A DNA stretch of 5,405 nt, from NCBI GenBank assembly GCA_022402405.1, contig JAKRSG010000359.1, forward strand, positions 1 through 5,405, read 5' to 3'. Below the pieces are notes generated by a model. That model did no database searches. It had not been told where the DNA came from and saw only the letters and a list, made by a program, of their open reading frames with translations. Positions within the stretch are counted from its first letter, which is position 1, and each line of letters starts with the position of its first letter. Below, one piece after another: positions 1-5,405 of this stretch. The translations under genes were made by a program, and so were the position numbers. The stretch is from Bacteroidia bacterium. GTDB taxonomy: Bacteria; Bacteroidota; Bacteroidia; UKL13-3.

Positions 1-419
1 GGATATTCTTTTAAGAACTTTTCGTAATACACGCGGGCATTGGTTAAATCGTTGAGGTTGTTTTCGTAGGTAAAGGCTAGTAAAAAGGTAGCGTCTTCGG
101 CAAATTCATTGGCTGGATATTTGTTTATTAACTGAATCAACAAATCTACCGCCTCGTTGGCTTGTTGCAATACAATAGCGCGCTGGGCGGCTTTAAATAA
201 AAACTCTGGCGTGTGTTCATCGTCGGGATACGCCAAAGCAAAATCTGTATAAGCAGTCTTTAGCTGCATCATTAATTCGTTGCTAAACGCGCTATCGTTG
301 CCTTCCATGTTTTTTATGGCTTTTAAAGATTTTTCTTTGGGCGACTGACAAGCGCTGAGGATTAAGATTCCGGCGAAAATAACCAGAGTAGATTTAATGA
401 TTTGGCTAAGTGTGTTCAT
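1..419 (-). CDS. TPR-like lipoprotein, C-terminus cut by window edge
   Basis: This frame reads from an ATG at 419 leftward for 139 full codons without a stop and leaves the window, so only the N-terminal part is present. Residues 1-24 form a lipoprotein signal peptide: a hydrophobic stretch at about 11-22 ends in the lipobox LSAC with Cys24, so signal peptidase II cleavage and lipidation are expected. No acidic surface-export signal follows the cysteine (it reads QSPKEK), so whether it faces the periplasm or the cell surface is open. Residues about 55-139 are helical with Tyr-Pro at positions 64, 101 and 139, spaced 37-38 residues apart, as in TPR or BamD/YbgF-type repeats. The last proline is fixed by the partial codon CC. 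Such repeats usually mediate protein contacts in the envelope, but the partner is unknown. It lies 52 bases after the CoA-binding gene on the same strand. Confidence 0.85.
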   Translation of the reverse strand, partial: MNTLSQIIKSTLVIFAGILILSACQSPKEKSLKAIKNMEGNDSAFSNELMMQLKTAYTDFALAYPDDEHTPEFLFKAAQRAIVLQQANEAVDLLIQLINKYPANEFAEDATFLLAFTYENNLNDLTNARVYYEKFLKEY

Positions 420-461
420 ATAATTTGTTTTTTATAAAGTCTGTATAGATAAATTTCTTTT

Positions 462-492
462 CAAGTATATACTAATATTGTTTGGTACGCAA
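462..492 (-). promoter_or_regulatory. Weak candidate Bacteroidota promoter for the lipoprotein gene
   Basis: On the minus strand the octamer TATACTTG (469 to 462) differs at one position from the Bacteroidota -7 consensus TAnnTTTG. A TTG at 492-490 lies 20 bases upstream, which fits the spacing of the -33 element. It overlaps the 3' end of the CoA-binding gene and would start transcription about 35 bases before the lipoprotein ATG. Such matches arise easily in AT-rich DNA, and co-transcription with the upstream gene is an equal alternative. Confidence 0.22.
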
Positions 493-834
493 CATAACCA
501 AGGTGCAAGCCTCTATGGGTTCAATTCCATGTTGCTTTAATTGAGCTGCAAAGTCTGCATTTTCTGTTCCGGGATTGAAGATAACCCTCTTAGGTTTTAG
601 CTCCAAAATTGGCTTTATATAAGATTCCTGGTTCTGACTTCCCACATACATCGTAACCGTATCAAAGAGCTGCCCCGTTGGCCACACAGTTTCTATTTGG
701 GCTGAACCAATTTTGCCTGCGCGTAAACCATAGGGATAAACCTCATGCTCATAAGATTTTAGCATTTCTGTGGCTATAAACGAATACCTATCTGGATTGG
801 CAGAAGCGCCAACAACTAAAGTTCTTTTGCTCAT
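472..834 (-). CDS. CoA-binding domain protein (YccU-like Rossmann fold)
   Basis: The product is a complete 120-residue single-domain protein of the CoA_binding_2 / YccU family, whose members share the CoA-binding fold of succinyl-CoA synthetase alpha chains. The N-terminus carries the nucleotide-binding loop VVGASANPDRYS (residues 7-18) after a first beta strand. Further family marks are DTVTMYV (58-64), the KPKRVIFNPGTEN segment (80-92) and the C-terminal EACTLVML (108-115) with Cys110. The length matches that of standalone family members. I chose the ATG at 834 because MSKRTLVVGAS is the normal family start; an in-frame ATG at 846 would add only MLLI. Binding of CoA or a related nucleotide is inferred from the family, and the cellular role is not established. 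It is transcribed divergently from pheT, with an 88-base gap, and may share a transcript with the lipoprotein gene downstream. Confidence 0.9.
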   Translation of the reverse strand: MSKRTLVVGASANPDRYSFIATEMLKSYEHEVYPYGLRAGKIGSAQIETVWPTGQLFDTVTMYVGSQNQESYIKPILELKPKRVIFNPGTENADFAAQLKQHGIEPIEACTLVMLRTKQY

Positions 835-843
835 AATGAGCAA
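827..843. repeat. 17-bp palindrome over the CoA-binding gene start
   Basis: Two 8-base arms, TTGCTCAT (827-834) and ATGAGCAA (836-843), are exact reverse complements around a single central A at 835. The left arm includes the start codon and next codons of the minus-strand gene; the right arm places an ATG on the plus strand at 836. With a one-base centre it cannot form a good hairpin but has the shape of a site for a dimeric regulator. Part of the symmetry may be coincidence, since one arm is coding sequence. No regulator is known from the window. Confidence 0.4.
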
Positions 844-922
844 CAAATTTAGTTTAAAATATGAAATAGAAATAAACTCCTATATTTTTATTCTTATTTT
901 CGCGGTCTATTCAAATTCATTC
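835..922. promoter_or_regulatory. Divergent promoter region between CoA-binding gene and pheT
   Basis: This 88-base AT-rich gap must drive transcription both ways unless the pheT operon is read from elsewhere. For pheT, TATTTTCG at 895-902 resembles the Bacteroidota -7 box TAnnTTTG with one mismatch and would give a leader of about 15 bases before the ATG at 923, but no convincing -33 TTG lies 17-23 bases upstream. On the minus strand, TAAATTTG (851 to 844) matches the -7 consensus exactly, but it lies so near the ATG at 834 that the transcript would be almost leaderless, and its -33 element is also missing. No Shine-Dalgarno sequence precedes pheT, as is normal in this phylum. The individual boxes are weak; the regional call rests on gene orientation. 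Confidence 0.45.
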
Positions 923-3337
923 ATGAAAATAAGTTATAAGTGGCTTCTCGATTTTATAGATACCGAATCATCTCCTGAAGAAATTGGCAATTTACTCACT
1001 TCTTGCGGTTTAGAGGTGGAGGATATTCACCGTTATCATTCAATTCCGGGTGGCTTGGAGGGCGTAGTTATTGGCGAGGTTTTATCTGCCGAAAAGCACC
1101 CAAATGCTGATAAACTAAAAGTGTGCAGCGTAAATATTGGTTCAGCCATAAAGCAAATAGTATGTGGTGCGCCCAATGTGGCGGCCGGACAAAAAGTATT
1201 AGTGGCAACCGTTGGCACCACCGTGCACCCAACAAAAGGCGAGCCTTTTACCATAAATAAAGCCAAAATAAGAGGCGAGGTAAGTGAGGGAATGATTTGT
1301 GCCGAAGACGAATTGAGTTTAGGTGAAAGTCACGACGGCATTTTAGTATTACCTGCCGAATACGAAGTAGGAAAAGCGGCATCTGAATACTTTGAAGTAT
1401 ACTCAGATTACGTATTTGAAATTGGCCTCACTGCCAACAGAGGCGATGCAGCTAGTCATTTAGGTGTTGCCAGAGATTTGTATGCATTAGGAGTAAAATT
1501 TAAGAAAAAAGAACTCCCACAATTGATATTGGGTCAGGCCGAAAACCCCTACCAAATTAGCCTCGACAAAGACAGCGGTTGTTTAAGATACAGCGGCATA
1601 GAAATAAATAATATCAAGGTAAAACCTTCGCCAGCTTGGCTTCAAAACCGATTAAAGGCTATAGGATTAAGTCCGATAAACAATATTGTAGACGCCACCA
1701 ATTACATTATGCATAGTATTGGTCAGCCTTTGCACGCCTTTGACGCATCTGAGATTGCGGCACATAGAATACACGTACGAAAAGCCAAAGCAGGCGAAAA
1801 ACTAAAGACATTAGACGGCCAAACAAGAGAGTTGCTTGGTCACGAATGTTTAATTTGCGATGCCGTTAGACCCTTAGCCTTAGCAGGCGTATTTGGAGGA
1901 ATTAACTCAGGAATTCAAGACACCACTCAGAATATTTTTATAGAAAGTGCCTATTTTGATGGAGCGGTAGTTCGTAAATCTGCCAAGACACATGGTTTAA
2001 ATACCGATGCCAGCTTTAGGTACGAAAGAGGCACCGATCCAAACATTACCCGCGAGGCCTTGCATGCTGTAGCTAGCTTAATTATTGAGATTGCCGGCGG
2101 TTATGTGCCTAGTTTAATAATCGATGTTTACCCTAATCCAATAGAAGACAAAGCGATTGTTTTTAACCCAAAAAAATCGAACGAACTCATTGGAAAAGAC
2201 ATTCCCTTGAGCACCCAACGCGAGATTTTGCAACACCTTCAAATTGGCATTAATGAAGAAAGCGAAGAGAAGTGGCTGTTAAATGTGCCACCATACCGAG
2301 TAGATGTAGACAGAGCGGTAGATATTACAGAAGAGATTTTGAGGATTTATGGCCTCAATAACATCGAAATGGGCAAAGAGGTAAAATCGGCTACAACCTT
2401 TAGCGCAGCAGAGTTTGGACTGAACCTAAGAAATAAATTAGCGAATTATTTGAGTCATAACGGTTACCTAGAAATGATGAGTAATTCCTTAGGAAAATCA
2501 GAGAATTACCCAGCAGAAAAGTTGGATCAAGCCGTATTGCTTTTAAACCCATTGAGCAAAGATTTAGACATGATGCGTTTAGATTTATTGCCAAACATGT
2601 TGGAGGCCATGCAATACAACAGCAACCGTAAAAACAGCGATTTACGCTTCTTTGAAATAGGCAATACTTATCACAAAAACGGCGACGGAAGCAGCTTAGA
2701 ACACTATAGAGAAAGCAATCTTTTGGCCATAGGATTATACGGCAAAAAACAACCCGAATCGTGGAATAATCCAAAAACAGAATTCGGTTATTTTAGCTTA
2801 AAAAACACCGTGGTAAAATTATTAGCCAAACTCGGTCTGAACCAACTTAGTTACAGCTTTGATGCCGACGACAGGTTTGAGATGGCTACCCAAGTAAAAA
2901 TCAAGAAAAAGCAAGTGGCGGTATTTGGGAAAGTTGCTAGCAAGTTAGCCTCTCAATACAATTTAGACAGAGCCGTTTGGTATGCAAATTTCGACTTAAA
3001 AACCATAAGCGAGTTGGCTGCAGAAGTTAAATTTATGTTGAAGGGGATATCTGTATTTCCGGCTGTGAGGAGAGATTTAGCTTTGATGTTGAACAAAGAA
3101 GTTACCTATTTACAATTAGAAAAGATTGCCTTACAAACCGCTCCAAAACTTATAAAAGAGATGGGCGTGTTTGATGTTTACGAAGGCGATAAAATTGAGC
3201 AAGGTAAAAAATCGTATGCGTTAAATTTTATGCTACAAGACGAGCAAAAAACCTTAACAGACGAAGAAATAGAATCTGTTATGACCCAATTGGTTGAAAA
3301 CTTTAGAAAAGAAACAGGAGCCATTTTAAGAGGGTAA
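923..3337 (+). CDS. pheT: Phenylalanine--tRNA ligase beta subunit
   Basis: PheT pairs with PheS in the cytoplasmic alpha2-beta2 enzyme that charges tRNA-Phe with phenylalanine using ATP. The 804-residue product has the full bacterial domain order. An N-terminal MKISYKWL start leads into the EMAP-like tRNA-binding OB fold (about 40-150, with CGAPNVAAGQ at 81-90 and MICAEDELSLG at 124-134). The B3/B4 editing region (about 210-400) contains NNIVDATNYIM (253-263), GQPLHAFDA (267-275) and RYERGTDPN (366-374). The B5 domain (about 405-480) carries the likely Mg-binding acids Asp461, Asp467, Glu470 and Glu471. A catalytic-like core (about 490-690) and the C-terminal ferredoxin-fold anticodon-binding domain (about 710-804, FPAVRRDLAL and KTLTDEEI) follow. 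The frame is open further upstream to 770, but that part runs antisense to the neighbouring gene and lacks PheT similarity, so the ATG at 923 is preferred. pheS is not in the window. It heads a tight four-gene run. Confidence 0.97.
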   Translation: MKISYKWLLDFIDTESSPEEIGNLLTSCGLEVEDIHRYHSIPGGLEGVVIGEVLSAEKHPNADKLKVCSVNIGSAIKQIVCGAPNVAAGQKVLVATVGTTVHPTKGEPFTINKAKIRGEVSEGMICAEDELSLGESHDGILVLPAEYEVGKAASEYFEVYSDYVFEIGLTANRGDAASHLGVARDLYALGVKFKKKELPQLILGQAENPYQISLDKDSGCLRYSGIEINNIKVKPSPAWLQNRLKAIGLSPINNIVDATNYIMHSIGQPLHAFDASEIAAHRIHVRKAKAGEKLKTLDGQTRELLGHECLICDAVRPLALAGVFGGINSGIQDTTQNIFIESAYFDGAVVRKSAKTHGLNTDASFRYERGTDPNITREALHAVASLIIEIAGGYVPSLIIDVYPNPIEDKAIVFNPKKSNELIGKDIPLSTQREILQHLQIGINEESEEKWLLNVPPYRVDVDRAVDITEEILRIYGLNNIEMGKEVKSATTFSAAEFGLNLRNKLANYLSHNGYLEMMSNSLGKSENYPAEKLDQAVLLLNPLSKDLDMMRLDLLPNMLEAMQYNSNRKNSDLRFFEIGNTYHKNGDGSSLEHYRESNLLAIGLYGKKQPESWNNPKTEFGYFSLKNTVVKLLAKLGLNQLSYSFDADDRFEMATQVKIKKKQVAVFGKVASKLASQYNLDRAVWYANFDLKTISELAAEVKFMLKGISVFPAVRRDLALMLNKEVTYLQLEKIALQTAPKLIKEMGVFDVYEGDKIEQGKKSYALNFMLQDEQKTLTDEEIESVMTQLVENFRKETGAILRG

Positions 3338-3340
3338 TGC

Positions 3341-3643
3341 ATGCAAACGCTCGAAAAAATTTCGCTCATAAAATTAAAAATACAAACCTTGCTAAAGCAG
3401 CAAGAAAGCCTGAAAATGCAACTCTTAGAGGCAGAAAAAGAAATTGATAGTCTCAAAGAAATCATTTCGGATCAAACAAAAAGAATAGAAATATTAGAAG
3501 ATAAGAATAAAATTAGTAAACTTGCTGATGGAATTCAACTAGGGAAACGCGATAACAAAGAATTAAAATTAGCTATTAATTCTTATATCCGTGAAATAGA
3601 TGAATGCCTGAAGTTGTTAAACCATTATTCTAACAACCAATGA
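3341..3643 (+). CDS. Small coiled-coil protein, possible ZapB-like partner of ZapA
   Basis: The product is a 100-residue cytoplasmic protein without signal peptide or membrane segment. Residues about 4-60 are a long amphipathic helix rich in Leu, Ile, Lys, Glu and Gln, with hydrophobic residues at heptad-like spacing, so a parallel or antiparallel coiled coil is expected. A short polar turn (about 62-72) separates it from a second helix, KELKLAINSYIREIDECLKLLN (73-94, split here as KELKLAINSYIREI and DECLKLLN), the part that looks most conserved among Bacteroidota proteins found before zapA as I recall them. The gene starts 3 bases after the pheT stop, and its TGA overlaps the zapA ATG in ATGA, implying translational coupling. 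A division role, such as a ZapB-like bridge from ZapA to other partners, is inferred only from this context and shape. No catalytic motif is visible. Confidence 0.85.
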   Translation: MQTLEKISLIKLKIQTLLKQQESLKMQLLEAEKEIDSLKEIISDQTKRIEILEDKNKISKLADGIQLGKRDNKELKLAINSYIREIDECLKLLNHYSNNQ

Positions 3644-3927
3644 ACGAGCTGTCTATTAATATCCATATAGCCGGAAGGGTTTACCCTTTAAGCACTATTG
3701 CAAGTGAAGAAGTTCATTTGCGAGCTGCCGGCAAACTCATACAAGATAAATTGCAGGAATATTCCTCGCAGTTTAACTTGCGCGATCAGCAAGATGCATT
3801 GGCTATGTTTGCCATCGAAATTGCCAACGAAAACATGGCACTTAAGAGGCAAATAAGCAGCAGTGCCATGGAAACGCAAGCAGCGCTTAACGAGGTAGAA
3901 GACTTGTTAAAGCATGTTCAGTTGTAA
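3640..3927 (+). CDS. zapA: Cell division protein ZapA
   Basis: ZapA binds FtsZ and cross-links its protofilaments, stabilising the Z-ring at midcell. The 95-residue product matches the family in length and layout. An N-terminal globular domain begins with a beta strand and the signature IHIAGRVYPL (8-17), followed by the EEVHLRAAGKLIQDKL helix (23-38). The second signature, RDQQDALAMFAIEIANE (48-64), leads into a C-terminal coiled-coil helix (about 50-92) through which family members dimerise and tetramerise. The start codon overlaps the stop of the preceding coiled-coil gene (ATGA), so reinitiation by the same ribosomes is likely and would keep the two products at related levels. rny follows after 40 bases. 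No unusual residue or break is visible. Confidence 0.93.
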   Translation: MNELSINIHIAGRVYPLSTIASEEVHLRAAGKLIQDKLQEYSSQFNLRDQQDALAMFAIEIANENMALKRQISSSAMETQAALNEVEDLLKHVQL

Positions 3928-3934
3928 ATAATGA

Positions 3935-3963
3935 GTTTAACGCCAACAAAATAACCGTTAAAC
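3935..3963 (+). repeat. 8-bp inverted repeat just upstream of rny
   Basis: GTTTAACG (3935-3942) and CGTTAAAC (3956-3963) are perfect reverse complements separated by 13 bases, ending 4 bases before the rny ATG at 3968. In RNA they could form a modest stem with three G-C and five A-U pairs, next to the ribosome-loading region. No run of U follows, so it is not an intrinsic terminator. It could affect rny translation or processing of the zapA-rny transcript, but arms of this length also occur by chance in AT-rich DNA. Confidence 0.4.
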
Positions 3964-3967
3964 CAAC

Positions 3968-5405
3968 ATGGAAATCTATTTAGTAATTATTATTGCAATG
4001 CTTGCCGTAGGGGCAGGAGCTGTGGCAATGTGGGTAGTTAATAATAACCTATCCAAATCAAAAGCAGCACAAATTATCAAGGAAGCCGAGGAAAAGGCTG
4101 AGGTGCTAAAAAAAGACAAATTGTTAGAGGCTAAAGAAAAGTTTTTACAGTTAAAAGCAGAACATGAAAAGGAAGTAAACCAAAGAAATGCTCAGATTTT
4201 AAAGGAAGAAAACAAAATAAAACAGCTGGAGCAAAGTCTTAAATCTAAGATTGATAATACTCAAAGAAAAGATTCTGAGCTCGACAATCTTAAACAATCT
4301 TTAGAAAAACAATTAGCATCTGTAGCTCAAAAAAAGGAAGAGGCCGAAAAAGCGCTTCAAAACCAAGTAAAGCAGTTAGAGAAAATTGCCGGACTTACAG
4401 CAGATGAAGCTAAGAAAGAATTAGTAAATGCCTTGCACGAGGAAGCCAGAAGCGAGGCTATGTCGAAGATAAAAGACATAACCGATGAGGCCAAACTTAC
4501 TGCCAGCAAAGAGGCTAAGAAAATTATTCTAAGCACAATTCAACGTACTGCCGCCGAACAGGCTATAGAGAATGCAGTTAGTGTATTCAACATAGAAAGC
4601 GATGAGCTTAAAGGAAGAATTATTGGTAGAGAAGGTAGAAACATCCGTGCTTTAGAAGCCGCAACTGGCGTGGAGTTTATTGTTGATGATACTCCTGAAG
4701 CTATTATCTTATCTTGCTTTGACCCAATTCGAAGAGAGGTGGCTCGTTTAGCTATGCACAGATTGGTTACTGATGGTAGAATTCACCCAGCACGCATTGA
4801 AGAGGTAGTTGCCAAAACCAAAAAGCAAATTGAGGAAGAAATTGTAGAAATTGGAGAGCGTACGTGTATAGATTTACAAATCCACGGACTACATCCAGAA
4901 TTGATAAGAATGGTTGGTAGAATGCGCTACAGAAGTTCTTATGGTCAGAACCTATTAATGCACAGTAGAGAGGTTGCTAATCTTTGTGCTACCATGGCAG
5001 CAGAATTTGGACTTAACGTAAAACTTGCCAAACGTGCTGGATTATTGCACGATATCGGGAAAGTGCCAGACGACGATGCAGAAACTCCGCATGCATTGCT
5101 GGGCATGAAGCTAGCCGAAAAATACAAAGAACATCCAGAGGTTGTAAACGCTATTGGTGCTCACCATGATGAAATTGAGATGACATCCATGTTAGCTCCA
5201 ATCGTTCAAGCATGTGATGCTATTAGCGGTTCTAGACCAGGTGCACGTAGAGAAGATACCGAAAACTACATGAAGCGCTTAAAGACGCTAGAAAACATTG
5301 CACTAAGTTACAATGGCGTAGAAAAAGCATTCGCCATCCAGGCTGGTAGAGAGCTCCGCGTAATGGTAGAAAGTGAGAAGGTAAGCGACGAACAAGCAGA
5401 TATCA
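3968..5405 (+). CDS. rny: Ribonuclease Y, C-terminus cut by window edge
   Basis: RNase Y is a membrane-anchored endoribonuclease that starts mRNA decay by internal cleavage. The frame from the ATG at 3968 stays open for 479 codons to the window end; with a usual length near 520 residues, roughly the last 40 are missing. Residues about 4-24 are a single membrane segment. Residues about 28-190 form a long Lys/Glu/Ala-rich coiled coil. The KH RNA-binding domain includes GRIIGREGRNIRALE (216-230). The HD metal-dependent phosphohydrolase domain supplies His332, the His361-Asp362 pair in LLHDIGKVPDDD, His399-His400-Asp401, and Asp417 before AISGSRPGAR, so the catalytic set looks intact. The gene follows zapA by 40 bases and probably belongs to the pheT operon. 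No separate promoter with a good -7 box was seen, and an inverted repeat lies directly before the start. Confidence 0.96.
   Translation, partial: MEIYLVIIIAMLAVGAGAVAMWVVNNNLSKSKAAQIIKEAEEKAEVLKKDKLLEAKEKFLQLKAEHEKEVNQRNAQILKEENKIKQLEQSLKSKIDNTQRKDSELDNLKQSLEKQLASVAQKKEEAEKALQNQVKQLEKIAGLTADEAKKELVNALHEEARSEAMSKIKDITDEAKLTASKEAKKIILSTIQRTAAEQAIENAVSVFNIESDELKGRIIGREGRNIRALEAATGVEFIVDDTPEAIILSCFDPIRREVARLAMHRLVTDGRIHPARIEEVVAKTKKQIEEEIVEIGERTCIDLQIHGLHPELIRMVGRMRYRSSYGQNLLMHSREVANLCATMAAEFGLNVKLAKRAGLLHDIGKVPDDDAETPHALLGMKLAEKYKEHPEVVNAIGAHHDEIEMTSMLAPIVQACDAISGSRPGARREDTENYMKRLKTLENIALSYNGVEKAFAIQAGRELRVMVESEKVSDEQADI

Noticed and set aside
420..471. Terminator between the CoA-binding and lipoprotein genes
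   Set aside because: The gap is AT-rich but shows no GC-containing stem followed by a T-run on the minus strand.
770..922. N-terminal extension of the pheT frame, from ATGs at 770 or 836
   Set aside because: PheT proteins typically begin with MKISYKWL or a close variant, which starts at 923. The extension from 770 runs antisense to the CoA-binding gene, and the one from 836 (MSNKFSLK...) adds 29 residues with no family similarity; the ATG at 836 is also part of the palindrome.
2400..2774. Minus-strand open frame of 124 codons within pheT
   Set aside because: It lies wholly antisense to conserved pheT coding sequence and its cysteine- and arginine-rich translation resembles no protein family; it is a shadow of the real gene. 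The antisense frames at 1036-1266, 3178-3465, 3688-3879 and 4945-5127 were rejected for the same reason.
3931..3954. Seven-codon reading frame MSLTPTK between zapA and rny, a possible leader peptide
   Set aside because: It is in frame with zapA just past its stop, is very short, has no attenuator-like codon run, and is not followed by a terminator. It is best explained as chance.
3928..3967. Possible 6S RNA or other small RNA gene next to zapA, as in gammaproteobacteria
   Set aside because: The gap is only 40 bases, far too short for 6S RNA, and contains only the weak inverted repeat.

Overview
The window looks like an ordinary housekeeping stretch from a member of the Bacteroidota (Flavobacteriia/Sphingobacteriia-like), although the exact genus cannot be read from it. 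The reasons are an AT-rich sequence, no clear Shine-Dalgarno motifs before any start, lysine- and asparagine-rich proteins, and the order pheT - small coiled-coil gene - zapA - rny, which I recall as common in that phylum.

Left part (1-834, minus strand): two genes read leftward. The first, starting at 834, is a complete 120-residue CoA-binding (Rossmann-type, YccU-like) protein. After a 52-base gap comes a lipoprotein with TPR-like repeats, which starts at 419 and runs off the left edge. An 88-base divergent intergenic region (835-922) separates these genes from the rightward genes. A 17-bp near-perfect palindrome covers the first codons of the CoA-binding gene and the edge of this region.

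Right part (923-5405, plus strand): four tightly packed genes that very probably form one operon. They are pheT (phenylalanyl-tRNA synthetase beta chain, complete, 804 residues), a 100-residue coiled-coil protein starting 3 bases after the pheT stop, zapA (overlapping that gene by an ATGA), and rny (RNase Y, membrane-anchored endoribonuclease, cut by the right edge after residue 479). The zapA-rny gap of 40 bases holds an 8-bp inverted repeat just before the rny start.

Functionally the operon joins tRNA charging, assembly of the FtsZ division ring and initiation of mRNA decay. The coiled-coil protein is the least understood member; its translational coupling to zapA suggests a division role, possibly like ZapB. 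I see no mobile element, CRISPR array, RNA gene or clearly novel system in this window.
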